64,000 nucleotides of DNA, from positions 62,001 through 126,000 of the forward strand of contig CANASP010000001.1 of NCBI GenBank assembly GCA_947364365.1, written 5' to 3'. A model generated the notes under the pieces. The model was not told the origin of the DNA. It saw nothing but the letters and a program-made list of their open reading frames with translations, and ran no database searches. This DNA comes from an uncultured Alistipes sp. GTDB lineage: Bacteria; Bacteroidota; Bacteroidia; Bacteroidales; Rikenellaceae. The number at the start of each line of letters is the position of its first letter. Position 1 is the stretch's first letter. Below are positions 15,758 through 24,232 of this stretch, piece after piece. The position numbers were made by a program, and so were the translations under genes.

Positions 15758-16759
15758 TCAGAAGAGGTATTTCTCGGTCTTGACCTTGGTGACGTAGCGG
15801 GCGATCTCGTCCCAGACCTCCTCGCCGAAGGTCGTGCCGACCACCTCGATCACCTTGCCGGCGGCGATGGCGCCGATCGTGCCGCACTGGCGCAGCGAGA
15901 GCCCCTCGCACAATCCCGAGAGGAAGCCCGCGGCGTAGAAGTCGCCGGCGCCCGTGGTGTCGACCCGCTTGGCGGCGGCCATGATACCCACGTGCACCAC
16001 CTCCTCGCCGCGCTTGATCAGCGCGCCGCGCGTACCGATCTTCACCACCGACAGCTTCGTCATCTCCGAGATGGCCTGCAGGGCGTTGAGCGGGTTCTCC
16101 TCGCCGGTGAATGCCTTGGCCTCGTCCTCGTTGGCGAAGACGATGTCGACGTAGTCGCGCACCAGCTCGCTGAGGAACGCGAGGTTCTCCTCCACGACGT
16201 TGAAGCTCGCCAGGTCGATGGCCACCTCCAGCCCCTGCTCCTTGGCCGTGCGGGCCGCCGTGCGGATCAGCTCGTGGTTCTGCACCAGGTATCCCTCGAC
16301 GTAGAGGCAGTCGTAGCCGTCGAAGATCTGGGGCGAGATCTCCCCGGCGACGAGTTCGAGCGCCGCGCCCAGGTGGGTGACCATCGTCCGCTCGCCGTCG
16401 GGCGAGACGAGCGACACGCACTTGCCCGAGCGCTCCTTGCCGCGGAAGATGATCGGCTCGATGCGCAGGTTTTCGAGCGCCTGGACGAAGAAATCGCCCG
16501 TGGTGTCGGGGCCGACCTTGCCGATGAAGCCCACCGAGGCTCCCAGGCGCGCCATCGCGCGGATGGTGTTGCCGGCCGAGCCGCCCAGCGAGAGCGAGTA
16601 GGGGAGCCCCGCCACGCTCTTCGAAATTTCGGTCTGAAGCGGGGCGTCGACCAGGCTCATCGAGCCTTTGGGGAGTTGGTAGCGGGCCAGTACGGTGTCC
16701 GACTTGAGGTTGACGAGCATGTCCGTCAGGGCGTTGCCTATGCCTATTACGCGTTTCAT
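15758..16759 (-). CDS. PfkB-family sugar/nucleoside kinase (adenosine kinase-like)
   Basis: A 333-residue ribokinase-fold enzyme starting at ATG 16759 (MKRVIGIGNALTDM). The N-terminal GGSAGNTIRAMARLGA and the C-terminal DTTGAGDFYAAGF are the two PfkB signatures; the Asp of GAGD is the catalytic base. The overall pattern (GNALTD start, YVEGYLVQN, FANEDEAKAFTG) is closest to adenosine kinases of Bacteroidota, so I infer phosphorylation of adenosine to AMP. Another sugar substrate cannot be excluded. It is 14 bp downstream of pfkA in one operon. Confidence 0.88.
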   Translation of the reverse strand: MKRVIGIGNALTDMLVNLKSDTVLARYQLPKGSMSLVDAPLQTEISKSVAGLPYSLSLGGSAGNTIRAMARLGASVGFIGKVGPDTTGDFFVQALENLRIEPIIFRGKERSGKCVSLVSPDGERTMVTHLGAALELVAGEISPQIFDGYDCLYVEGYLVQNHELIRTAARTAKEQGLEVAIDLASFNVVEENLAFLSELVRDYVDIVFANEDEAKAFTGEENPLNALQAISEMTKLSVVKIGTRGALIKRGEEVVHVGIMAAAKRVDTTGAGDFYAAGFLSGLCEGLSLRQCGTIGAIAAGKVIEVVGTTFGEEVWDEIARYVTKVKTEKYLF

Positions 16760-16773
16760 GATTTTTCGGCGGA

Positions 16774-17754
16774 TTAGATCGAGAGGATTTTTACCAGGTC
16801 GAGCATCGTGCGGTCGATGCCCTTGTCGTGCTTGACGGCCTTGGCGAAGGGGACGTAGACGATCTTGCCGTTGTCGGTGCCGATCATCACGTTGCGCTGG
16901 CCGTCGAGCAGTGCCTCGATGGCCGCCTCGCCCAGCTGCGAGGCCAGGATGCGGTCCTTGGCCGTGGGCGAGCCGCCGCGCTGGATGTGGCCCAGGATCG
17001 TGACGCGGGCGTCGAACTCGGGGAACTCCTTCTTCACGCGCTCGGCCAGCCCCGTGGCGCCGCCCGTCGCCGGATTCTCGGCCACGATGACGATCGCCGA
17101 GTTCTTGCTCTTGCGGAAACCGTGGTTGATGAGCTCGGCCAGCTGGTCGACCTCGGTCTCCATCTCGGGGATGATCGCCGCCTCCGAACCGGTGGCGATG
17201 GCGCTGTTGAGCGCCAGGTAGCCGGCCGTGTGGCCCATCACCTCGACGAAGAAGAGGCGCTCGTGGCTCGATGCCGTGTCGCGCAGCTTGTCGACGGCGT
17301 CCATGATCGTGTTGAGGGCCGTGTCGTAGCCGATCGTCGAGTCGGTGCCGCCCAGGTCGTTGTCGATCGTGCCGGGAAGACCCACGATCGGCACGTTGTA
17401 CTCCTCGGCGAAGATGCGGGCGCCGGTGAGCGAGCCGTCGCCGCCGATCACCACCAGCGCGTCGATGCCTGCGGCCGTCATGTTGTCGTAGGCAGCCTTG
17501 CGCCCCTCGGCGGTCTGGAACTCCTTGCAGCGCGCCGTCTTGAGGATCGTGCCGCCCTGCTGGATGATGTTGCTCACGCTCTTCGAGCGGAAATCGACGA
17601 TCTCGTTGGTCACCAGACCCTTGTATCCGCGCATGATGCCCTTGACCGTGAACCCGTTGTAGATCGCGCTGCGTGTCACGGCGCGGATCGCGGCGTTCAT
17701 GCCCGGTGCGTCGCCGCCCGAGGTCAGAACTCCGATACATTTGATAGCTGCCAT
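16774..17754 (-). CDS. pfkA: ATP-dependent 6-phosphofructokinase
   Basis: A 326-residue glycolytic enzyme that converts fructose 6-phosphate to fructose 1,6-bisphosphate. The ATP site begins [17 protein letters not shown] and GGDGSLTGA. The catalytic loop is [20 protein letters not shown], with the catalytic Asp in TIDND. The Gly after GGD fits ATP rather than pyrophosphate as donor. Typical length for bacterial PfkA. It heads a two-gene operon with the PfkB-type kinase; a leftward TATCTTG about 25 nt upstream may be the -7 element. Confidence 0.96.
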   Translation of the reverse strand: MAAIKCIGVLTSGGDAPGMNAAIRAVTRSAIYNGFTVKGIMRGYKGLVTNEIVDFRSKSVSNIIQQGGTILKTARCKEFQTAEGRKAAYDNMTAAGIDALVVIGGDGSLTGARIFAEEYNVPIVGLPGTIDNDLGGTDSTIGYDTALNTIMDAVDKLRDTASSHERLFFVEVMGHTAGYLALNSAIATGSEAAIIPEMETEVDQLAELINHGFRKSKNSAIVIVAENPATGGATGLAERVKKEFPEFDARVTILGHIQRGGSPTAKDRILASQLGEAAIEALLDGQRNVMIGTDNGKIVYVPFAKAVKHDKGIDRTMLDLVKILSI

Positions 17755-17883
17755 AGATGGGAAGGTTTCGTTTTACGGCCCACAAGATACGAATTTTTAC
17801 GGAAAACCCGAAAAATCGACGCGGTCCGCACGCCGGCCGGGATTCCCGTCGGTGTGCGGACCGCGCGTGCGGAGGGGTGCGGG

Positions 17884-18354
17884 TTACCGCTGTGCGTGGA
17901 CGGCGAGGCTGTCGACGCGGATCGAGCCGTTGGTCTCGTACCGCTCCGCCTCGACGGGGCGGTCGAGGACCACGTCGGCATTGGTCGCGTAGATCCGGTG
18001 CAGCGTGGCGGCCGAGACGAAGGCCCTGGCCCGCGGCGCGCCGGCCTTTCCGGCGATATCGTGGCGGTCGAGGATGGCCAGGTTCCGGCCGCGGTTCTCG
18101 ACCTCGATCTTGCCGGCGACGAAGTCGTCGGCCTCGATGCGCACGATGCCGTCGGTCTGGCCTACGGTGACGTAGATGTCGACGCCGGTCGCCATCAGAG
18201 TGTTGAAATCCTCGACGGAGAAGAGGCGGTAGCCGGCGCCGCTCCCGATCTCGGCCGCCTTCTCTGCGGGGCGGTCGAGACGGATGCACGAGGTACCGAA
18301 CGTGACGAGCAGGGCGACGGCGAGGGCTGCGAGAAAGAGGTGGGACTGTTTCAT
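17884..18354 (-). CDS. Short DUF2807 (head-GIN) lipoprotein
   Basis: A 156-residue envelope protein. The signal peptide ends in a lipobox (VTFGTSC, Cys23). The rest is a shortened DUF2807 beta-solenoid (YRLFSVEDFNTLMATGVDIYVTVGQ, DGIVRIEADD, then LDRPVEAERYETNGSIRVDSL). It lacks the long run of SGASK repeats seen in the sister protein at 19727-20599, so it may have only the first turns of the solenoid. Last gene of the PspC/PadR operon. Confidence 0.8.
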   Translation of the reverse strand: MKQSHLFLAALAVALLVTFGTSCIRLDRPAEKAAEIGSGAGYRLFSVEDFNTLMATGVDIYVTVGQTDGIVRIEADDFVAGKIEVENRGRNLAILDRHDIAGKAGAPRARAFVSAATLHRIYATNADVVLDRPVEAERYETNGSIRVDSLAVHAQR

Positions 18355-18373
18355 GGCTTGTGCGGTTTACGGC

Positions 18374-19702
18374 TTACCGAAGGTGCGCAGTCGTGTCGCG
18401 CTGCTCCGTGCCGGGAGCGGCCTTGCCGGCCGGCGTCTTGTCGTCGCCCGCCTTGATGCGGAGCTTGCCCTCGCGGGTGTCGACATCCACGAGCGCCGTC
18501 GCGTCGTCGTCGCCCGCCTGGAGGCGCAGCTTGCCGTTCTTGGGGTCGACGGTGATGTCAATCGCCCCGTCGGCGCCGCCGATGCGGATGCGCCGGGCCT
18601 CGGCGTCGACCGCGGTGTCGCTCTCTTCGGTATCGCTTCCGGGCTGCCATTCGGGGTCTACGATCCGCTCGATGTTGATCCGGTTGCGGTGGAAGTGGGA
18701 GCTCAGCCCGCCGCGGACGGCGAGTGCCGAGAGGACGATGACCGTCGCGAGCCACACGAGGAAGACCGCCAGCACGGTCTTGCCGCCGGGTTTGCGCGAG
18801 GCGATCAGACACATCATGACGTAGATGAGCAGGATCACGGGGATCAGCACCGCGACGATGCCCAGCACGGGGATCCAGAGCGAGAAGTCTTCGAGGAAGG
18901 CGATCGGGAAGATCTCGTAGCCGCCGACGGTCACGGCGAAGAGACCGATGATCAGGGCGCAGGCCCCCATGATGAGCCCGAAGACGATCAGTCCGGCGAA
19001 GAGCTTCAGGCAGATCAGCACGACCTTGCCCAGCACGGAGACCGTCTCGGCGACGATCGGCCGGGCCTTGCTGTCGGGGTCGGCGGCGCCGCTGGCGGCG
19101 GTCGTCTCGCGGATCGACTGCTCGGTGATCCGTTCGCCCGTCATCTCGAGCTTCTGCCGCGCCGTGCGGGCCGCCGGGACGGCGAACCACATGATGAAGT
19201 AGCAGACCAGGAAGATGCCGAACAGGTTGCCTCCCAGCGGATCGAGCCAGCGGAGCAGCCGGATGTTGCTCATCACTTCGAGCAGCAGCGGCGCGAAGAG
19301 GCCCATGCGCACCCATACGGGGTCGATGTCGAAATAGCGTCCGATGCCCGAGCAGACGCCGCCCAGGCGGGCGTTCTCGGTGTCGCGGTAGAGCCGGCGC
19401 GGGATGCGGGGCGTCTCCGTGCGCAGGTCCTTGTCGGGATCGAGATCCGAGATCTCCTCGGCCGAGCCCAGCTGGCGGATGATGTTCTCGATGAGCGGGC
19501 GCTCGACCACGCGGGCGGTATCCTGCGTCGAGAGGATCAGTTCGGCGATACGGGCCTCGATGTCGGCGATGATCTCATCGCCGTCGGGGTTTTCGCGGTA
19601 GCTTTTCTTGAGGCTCCCGAGGTAGTTGTCGAGAATCTCGAAGGCGTCGGCGTCGAGGGTGAAGCCGACACCCGATATGCTGCATTTCTTCACTTCGTTC
19701 AT
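18374..19702 (-). CDS. PspC domain-containing membrane protein, 442 aa
   Basis: A 442-residue inner-membrane protein. Residues 1-90 are a cytoplasmic HAAS-like helical region (ISGVGFTLDADAFEILDNYL). A PspC domain follows (about 100-170: RLYRDTENARLGGVCSGIGRYFDIDPVWVRM), then further membrane segments (VCYFIMWFAVPAA, VLICLKLFAGLIVFGLIMGA, IPVLGIVAVLIPVILLIYVMM). The periplasmic C-terminal tail is charged. The PspC family is linked to envelope stress. The tail contains repeats of LRIKAGDD/LRLQAGDD type, a hint of a short DUF2807-like solenoid fused to PspC. Confidence 0.88.
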   Translation of the reverse strand: MNEVKKCSISGVGFTLDADAFEILDNYLGSLKKSYRENPDGDEIIADIEARIAELILSTQDTARVVERPLIENIIRQLGSAEEISDLDPDKDLRTETPRIPRRLYRDTENARLGGVCSGIGRYFDIDPVWVRMGLFAPLLLEVMSNIRLLRWLDPLGGNLFGIFLVCYFIMWFAVPAARTARQKLEMTGERITEQSIRETTAASGAADPDSKARPIVAETVSVLGKVVLICLKLFAGLIVFGLIMGACALIIGLFAVTVGGYEIFPIAFLEDFSLWIPVLGIVAVLIPVILLIYVMMCLIASRKPGGKTVLAVFLVWLATVIVLSALAVRGGLSSHFHRNRINIERIVDPEWQPGSDTEESDTAVDAEARRIRIGGADGAIDITVDPKNGKLRLQAGDDDATALVDVDTREGKLRIKAGDDKTPAGKAAPGTEQRDTTAHLR

Positions 19703-19726
19703 GACTGTGACAGGTGTTGCTGGGTT

Positions 19727-20599
19727 TTACAACGTCTTGACTTTGCCGGCCCCCGACGAGGTGGTCGAGAGCGCGATGGGTCCGTCGCTTTTGTAGGCGA
19801 TCTTGCCGGCGCCCGAGGCCGAGGCCTTGAGCGAGCGGTTGCAGTAGAGGCCGACGGACGATGCCCCCGAGCTTTCGACCACGGCGTCGAGCGTCTTCAG
19901 CCCCGTGGCGTCGATCTTCGAGGCGCCCGAGGCGTCGAGGTAGCATTTGTCGGCGCTGCCCTGGGCCTCGACCTTCGAGGCGCCCGAGACTTCGATGTCG
20001 CAGCGTGCCGCACCGATCGCGAGACCGATTTTCGAAGCGCCCGAAGCGTCGGTCGAGCAGTGGTCGGCGTGTCCGCCTATCTCGACCTTCGAGGCCCCCG
20101 ATGCGTCGATCGCGCACTTGCGGCACTCGACCATCGCCACGATCTTCGAGGCGCCCGAGGCGTCGATCTCGATCTCGCCGCCCTTGACGACCGGTTCGAC
20201 GATGATCTTCGAGGCGCCCGACGCCTTGAGCTTGTCGAGCTTGCCGTCGCTGGGCACGGTGACCTCGAAGGTGATGTTGCGCATGTTGTGGATCTCGTCG
20301 TCGAAGCCGACCAGCAGGCGGCCCTTCTCGGTGCGGACGACGACGTGCGGCGCCAGGTTGTCGTCGACCTTGACGGTGACGGGCCCCGAGCCTTCGACCA
20401 CGGTGATGTGGGCCGCGTGGCGCGAGCGGATCGCGGTGAAGGGTGCGACGTCGAAGGTGCGGGTCAGGAGGTTGCCGCTGCCCGTGACGGCCTTGTCGTT
20501 GCGGAGATGGTCGACCAGGTTGCCGGCGACGGAGTAGAGCGAGCCTGCGGCCAGCGCGACGGCTACGAGGATCAGCAGCGATATGAGGGTCTTTTTCAT
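19727..20599 (-). CDS. DUF2807 (head-GIN) beta-solenoid protein with SGASK repeats
   Basis: A 290-residue exported protein with an N-terminal signal (KKTLISLLILVAVALAAG). The DUF2807 domain shows nine repeats centred on SGASK or SGAGK, with about 20 residues per turn in the middle (IDASGASKI, TDASGASKI, VSGASKV, LDASGASKI and so on). This pattern builds a right-handed beta-solenoid on the outer or inner-membrane surface. No lipobox is obvious. It lies between PadR and the large PspC protein. Confidence 0.88.
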   Translation of the reverse strand: MKKTLISLLILVAVALAAGSLYSVAGNLVDHLRNDKAVTGSGNLLTRTFDVAPFTAIRSRHAAHITVVEGSGPVTVKVDDNLAPHVVVRTEKGRLLVGFDDEIHNMRNITFEVTVPSDGKLDKLKASGASKIIVEPVVKGGEIEIDASGASKIVAMVECRKCAIDASGASKVEIGGHADHCSTDASGASKIGLAIGAARCDIEVSGASKVEAQGSADKCYLDASGASKIDATGLKTLDAVVESSGASSVGLYCNRSLKASASGAGKIAYKSDGPIALSTTSSGAGKVKTL

Positions 20600-20618
20600 G
20601 ATTGGAAGGTTTTGCGGG

Positions 20619-20987
20619 TTAATTTTCGGTTTGCGTCTCTGTCTCGGGTTGTGTTTCGCCCTTGCCGTGGCGGATCACGCGGATCTGGTCGACCAGTTCG
20701 TTCCAGGCGATGTCGAGCATCGCCAGATGGTCGCGCCCCTTGTCCGTGAGGCTGTAGTATTTGCGGGGAGGCCCCTGGGGCGACTCCTCCCAGCGGTAGG
20801 TGAGCAGTCCGGCGTTTTTCTGCCGGGTGAGGATCGGGTAGAGCGTACCCTCGACGACGATCATCTCGGCCTGCTTGAGCTCGGCGATGATCTTGGGAGC
20901 ATAGGAGTCCTCGCGCGAGAGCAGGGCGAGGATGCAATACTCCAGGATGCCTTTGCGCATTTGCGCTTTTACGTTGTCTTCGGCCAT
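20619..20987 (-). CDS. PadR-family transcriptional regulator
   Basis: A 122-residue winged-helix repressor. The PadR core is KGILEYCILALLSREDSYAP (first helices) and IVVEGTLYPILTRQKNAGLL (recognition helix and start of the wing), followed by PRKYYSLTDKGRDHLAML, the typical PadR wing ending. It ends with a hydrophilic tail of Gln/Thr/Glu. Placed between two PspC genes and the DUF2807 gene, it most likely regulates this operon in response to envelope or membrane-active compounds (inference). Confidence 0.93.
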   Translation of the reverse strand: MAEDNVKAQMRKGILEYCILALLSREDSYAPKIIAELKQAEMIVVEGTLYPILTRQKNAGLLTYRWEESPQGPPRKYYSLTDKGRDHLAMLDIAWNELVDQIRVIRHGKGETQPETETQTEN

Positions 20988-20991
20988 AATG

Positions 20992-21198
20992 TCAGTTTTT
21001 CAGTCGTTTGGGGGCGGAGGGTACCACCAGCCAGAGGATGATGTAGACCCAGAGCGAGAGTCCTCCGAAGAGGACGAGAAAGAGCGTCGCGACGCGGATG
21101 AGCGTGGTGTCGAGCCCGAAAAATTCGGCGATGCCAGCACAGACGCCGGCGATCATGCGGTCGGACGGGCGGAGGAGGCGTTTGTTCTCGGTTGCCAT
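20992..21198 (-). CDS. Small PspC-domain membrane protein
   Basis: A 68-residue protein that is little more than a PspC domain: RLLRPSDRMIAGVCAGIAEFFGLD, then two membrane-crossing stretches (LFLVLFGGLSLWVYIILWLVVP). The PadR start lies 4 bp downstream. It closely resembles the C-terminal half of the adjacent 174-residue protein, so the two probably arose by duplication. Confidence 0.88.
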   Translation of the reverse strand: MATENKRLLRPSDRMIAGVCAGIAEFFGLDTTLIRVATLFLVLFGGLSLWVYIILWLVVPSAPKRLKN

Positions 21199-21202
21199 GG
21201 TT

Positions 21203-21727
21203 TTATCGTTTTTTGGTGTAGGGATCGAATCGGGAGGCCGGCTCTTCGGGTATCACCAGCCAGAGGATGACGTAGGCCCAGATGGAGAGGCCGCCGAAGA
21301 GGATCAGCAGCAGCATGACCAGCCGGACGGTGGTGGGGTCGATGTCGAAGAATGCGCCGATGCCGCCGCAGACGCCGGCGATCGAGCGGTCGGTGCGCGA
21401 GCGGCGCAGGTGGCGCGGCTTCTCTTCGGCGGTGTCGGCGTCGGAGGGTTGCGTCTCGTCGGCGTTGCGGCGCTGTCCGAACTCCTCGGGACGGCCCATG
21501 CGGGCCACGGCCTCGCGCACGGTGTCGATCGTCACCACCAGCATGGGCGACGGGATGCGTTCGCGGAAGATCTCGGCGATGCGGCGCTCGATGTCGCCGA
21601 GCGTCTCCGTGTCGTCAGCGGGCAGCCGGTCGCGGATGTCGTCGAGGTAGCTCTTCAGCATCTGGTAGGCGTCGCGGTCGAGCGAGAAGGCTACCGAGCC
21701 GATATTGGCGTTGATGGTCTCTTTCAT
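21203..21727 (-). CDS. PspC-domain protein with N-terminal HAAS-like region
   Basis: First gene of the operon, 174 residues. Residues 1-80 form a cytoplasmic helical region (IGSVAFSLDRDAYQMLKSYLDDI), the same pattern as at the N-terminus of the 442-residue PspC protein. The PspC domain occupies about 105-170 (RRSRTDRSIAGVCGGIGAFF, then LLLILFGGLSIWAYVILWLV). It is followed 4 bp later by the small PspC gene. A clear promoter lies 51 bp upstream. Confidence 0.9.
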   Translation of the reverse strand: MKETINANIGSVAFSLDRDAYQMLKSYLDDIRDRLPADDTETLGDIERRIAEIFRERIPSPMLVVTIDTVREAVARMGRPEEFGQRRNADETQPSDADTAEEKPRHLRRSRTDRSIAGVCGGIGAFFDIDPTTVRLVMLLLILFGGLSIWAYVILWLVIPEEPASRFDPYTKKR

Positions 21728-21777
21728 GGAGGTAGGTGTTGGCGGTTATTCTGTCTCGATGTGTTATTTTTACGATG

Positions 21778-21809
21778 CAAATATAATACGAATATTTATA
21801 CTATGCAAA
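21778..21809 (-). promoter_or_regulatory. Promoter of the PspC/PadR/DUF2807 operon
   Basis: Read leftward: -33 TTTG (21806-21809), a 20-bp spacer, and -7 TATATTTG (21778-21785), an exact match to the Bacteroidota sigma-ABfr consensus. The leader to the first ATG is about 45 nt. The rest of the 21728-22005 gap has no gene; a lone rightward TATTTTTG (21903-21910) may serve the sigma gene. Confidence 0.85.
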
Positions 21810-22005
21810 ACAAAGTACTGTTTTTTCGCAGAAAATTCGGTCCTGCGTGCTTTTTTTTCGTTTTCCGGCGGCGAAAGCCGACGCAGCGGCGAGGTTTTGA
21901 CCTATTTTTGCACCCGGGACGCAGCCGCCGGCCGCGTGCGGCGAAAAAAGCGTCGGCGGCGGTGCAGTCTTTCGCCCGCGGGGGCGTTTATTTCCGGAAG
22001 AGCGT

Positions 22006-22566
22006 ATGGAGTGGAGCGAACAGATATTGGCCGAAGGGTGTCGGCGGGGCGATGCGGCGGCGCGTCGTGAGCTCTACGACCGTTATGCCGGGCGGCTGAT
22101 GGCGGTCTGTCTGCGTTATGCGGGCGACCGTGCGGCGGCCGAGGATCTGTTGCACGACGCCTTTCTGAAGCTCTACGGGGCGTTCGACCGTTTCGAGTAC
22201 CGCGGGGCGGGGTCGCTCCGCGCCTGGATGGAGCGGGCGACGGTGAACCTGGCGATCGAGCGGCTGCGCAGCCGCAGCCGCCGGCCCGAGGTGGCGCTCG
22301 ATGAGGCGCGGATGCCGGTCGCAGCCGAGGAGCCCGGGGCGGAGCAGGTCGCCGAATTGCCGCGCGCCGAGCTGCTGCGCATGGTGAGCGAGCTGCCCGA
22401 GGGGTATCGCACCGTCTTCAATCTTTTCTGCATCGAGGGGCACTCCCACCGCGAGATCGCCCGGATGCTGGGTATCAACGAAAAAAGTTCCTCGTCGCAG
22501 CTTTCGCGGGCGCGGGCGCTGCTGGCGGCCCGCGTGAGGGACTATATGAAATGTCACGAACGATGA
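22006..22566 (+). CDS. ECF-type RNA polymerase sigma factor
   Basis: A 186-residue sigma-70 family ECF factor. Region 2 spans about 8-80 (AAAEDLLHDAFLKLYGAFDRF, including the -10 binding helix). Region 4 spans about 125-178 (ELPEGYRTVFNLFCIEGHSH and REIARMLGINEKSSSSQLSR, the helix-turn-helix for the -35). The last codons overlap the next gene by 16 bp, so the downstream protein is probably its anti-sigma or output partner. Confidence 0.93.
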   Translation: MEWSEQILAEGCRRGDAAARRELYDRYAGRLMAVCLRYAGDRAAAEDLLHDAFLKLYGAFDRFEYRGAGSLRAWMERATVNLAIERLRSRSRRPEVALDEARMPVAAEEPGAEQVAELPRAELLRMVSELPEGYRTVFNLFCIEGHSHREIARMLGINEKSSSSQLSRARALLAARVRDYMKCHER

Positions 22567-23894
22567 AACGAAACCGACAAGAGTGGACCGATTCCGTGGG
22601 TGCCGCGCTGCGCGATGCCGAGGCGACGCCTCCTGCGGGCGGTTGGGACCGTCTGGCCGGCGCGCTGGCCGAGGTGGACCGGAGGGCTCTCGCGGCGGCG
22701 TCGGCTGCGGCCGACGCTGCTGCGGTGCGGGGTGCCGGTGCGGGGCTGCGCTGGCGCATCTATCGGCGTCGGATCGCCTCGGTCGCCGCGGCGCTGGCTG
22801 TTGTCGCGACCGGCGGCTATCTGTGGCAGGCGGCCGACCGCTTGCCGGCCTCGGGGCCGGCTGCGTTCGATCCTGTCGCCGATGCGCTCCTTCCGGAGGC
22901 AGCCGCCGGCGGGGCGGAGTCGACGGCGGCGCACGCCGTCGTCGCGCACGGGACGCATGCCGCGGTCGATCGGGGCCCGGCGCGGCGCGTGCCCCTTCCG
23001 GCGGAGACCCCGGTCCGGGCTAAGGTATCGGCGGAGCCGCTCCCTGCGACCCCTTCCCGCGGCGGAGCGGCGGAGGAGGAACGAACGGCGGAGGCGGAGC
23101 GCGGGGAGGCGCCGGCCGCCGAGCGTGCGGCGGCGGAACCGGACGGCGATGCCGCATCGCGGGAGACGGCCTCTGTGTCCTCTGCGTCCGGGCGCCGGAC
23201 AACGGGGCGGTCGATCGTGCGGCGGACCGGCCCGGAGCCTGCAGCCGTGCGACGGACCTCGCTGGCCGTGCATGCGGGCGGCGTGCCGGGGACTTCGGGG
23301 CGTGGCGACGACGGCGGGTTGTATGCCGACCCGGCGCCCGAAGCGACGTCGGTCTCCTCCTTCGCCCATGCGCCGGGCGACGTGGTGTCGCACGTGGTCA
23401 AGGTGATGACGCAGCGTCCGCCGCGCCCCGTGGAGTACCGTCACCTCCAGCCCGTGAGCGTGGGGCTCGCCGTGCGGTGGGGCTTTTCGCACGGTCTGTC
23501 GTTGGCGACCGGGGCGAACTATACGCTGCTGCGTTCCGATGCGCGGCTGGAGGGGAGCGGTGGCTGGGTCGACCAGCGGCTCCATTTCGTCGGCATTCCC
23601 GTGCGGCTCGACTGGCAGTATCTCCAACGCGGGCGCTTTTCTTTATATATAGGTGCGGGCGGCCAGGTCGAGAAGTGCGTCGCCGCACGGTTGGACGGGC
23701 GCCGGATCGACGAGCCCGGTGTGCAGTGGTCGCTGTCGGCTGCGGCGGGCGTGCAGTGCGGCCTGGGCGGCGTGGTGGCGCTCTATGCCGAGCCCGAGGC
23801 GGCGTGGTATCTCAACGATACGTGGCTGGAGACGTCGCGTACGGATCATCCGTTGAGTTTCACGGTGCGTCTCGGCGTGCGTTTTTCATTCTGA
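22551..23894 (+). CDS. Membrane-anchored protein with C-terminal beta-barrel-like domain, sigma partner
   Basis: A 447-residue protein coupled to the sigma gene (16-bp overlap; an alternative ATG is at 22563). Residues 1-75 are cytoplasmic and contain a WDRLAGAL motif as in Bacteroidota anti-sigma-like proteins. One membrane helix follows (IASVAAALAVVATGGYLW, about 84-101), then a long low-complexity Ala/Pro/Glu/Arg linker (about 120-300). The last 150 residues show alternating strands ending in FTVRLGVRFSF, an outer-membrane beta-barrel-like pattern. I infer an anti-sigma/envelope-sensing protein that spans from cytoplasm to outer membrane. Confidence 0.7.
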   Translation: MSRTMKRNRQEWTDSVGAALRDAEATPPAGGWDRLAGALAEVDRRALAAASAAADAAAVRGAGAGLRWRIYRRRIASVAAALAVVATGGYLWQAADRLPASGPAAFDPVADALLPEAAAGGAESTAAHAVVAHGTHAAVDRGPARRVPLPAETPVRAKVSAEPLPATPSRGGAAEEERTAEAERGEAPAAERAAAEPDGDAASRETASVSSASGRRTTGRSIVRRTGPEPAAVRRTSLAVHAGGVPGTSGRGDDGGLYADPAPEATSVSSFAHAPGDVVSHVVKVMTQRPPRPVEYRHLQPVSVGLAVRWGFSHGLSLATGANYTLLRSDARLEGSGGWVDQRLHFVGIPVRLDWQYLQRGRFSLYIGAGGQVEKCVAARLDGRRIDEPGVQWSLSAAAGVQCGLGGVVALYAEPEAAWYLNDTWLETSRTDHPLSFTVRLGVRFSF

Positions 23895-23915
23895 AAGTCA
23901 GTTCGGAAGCGTGCG

Positions 23916-23940
23916 GGCCCGGCGTTGCGCCGGGCCTTTT
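23916..23940 (+). terminator. Terminator of the ECF sigma operon
   Basis: A 9-bp perfect stem GGCCCGGCG/CGCCGGGCC (23916-23924 with 23928-23936) with a TTG loop, followed by TTTT. It lies 22 bp after the beta-barrel gene stop. Confidence 0.88.
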
Positions 23941-24020
23941 CCGTGGCCGCGGCCGTGCGGTTGCATGGTAATATTGTACGTCCGATTGCAATATTTTGCA
24001 GACCGAATGGCGTATTTTTG

Positions 24021-24051
24021 TTTGAGGGAACGAATTTTGTTGTTATCTTTA
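24021..24051 (+). promoter_or_regulatory. Orphan rightward promoter facing the tRNA-Arg terminator
   Basis: TTTG (24021-24024), a 19-bp spacer, then TATCTTTA (24044-24051) fits the Bacteroidota promoter pattern on the plus strand. No open frame follows; the transcript would run antisense into the tRNA-Arg terminator and gene. It may give a small RNA or be fortuitous. Confidence 0.4.
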
Positions 24052-24111
24052 CTCCCGATATGGCGCTTCCGAGTTCGGCACGATGATGGCAAAGAGGCGG
24101 TGGATGGGTAC

Positions 24112-24147
24112 AAAAAAACACAAGCGCAGCTTCGAGCCGCACTTGTG
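24112..24147 (-). terminator. tRNA-Arg terminator
   Basis: Read leftward, CACAAGTGCGGCT and AGCTGCGCTTGTG form an imperfect 13-bp stem around a short TCGA loop, followed by TTTTTTT. It begins 7 bp after the tRNA 3' end. Confidence 0.85.
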
Positions 24148-24153
24148 TCGCAG

Positions 24154-24225
24154 TGATCCCGACGGGATTCGAACCCATATCGTAAGAACCGGAATCTTAA
24201 ATTCTATCCATTGAACTACGGGACC
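24154..24225 (-). tRNA. tRNA-Arg (anticodon CCG)
   Basis: A 72-nt cloverleaf on the minus strand. Acceptor GGTCCCG pairs with CGGGATC (one G-U), discriminator A; D arm GTTCAATGGATAGAAT; anticodon stem TAAGA/TCTTA with loop TTCCGGT, giving anticodon CCG; T arm ATGGG-TTCGAAT-CCCGT. No CCA is encoded, so it must be added after transcription. Confidence 0.95.
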
Positions 24226-24232
24226 GGGAGTG

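Noticed and set aside
15758..18289. An 843-codon frame that could be read as a fusion ending in the PfkB kinase
   Set aside because: Only the last 333 codons (from ATG 16759) make a normal PfkB protein; the upstream part runs antisense-like through pfkA in another frame.
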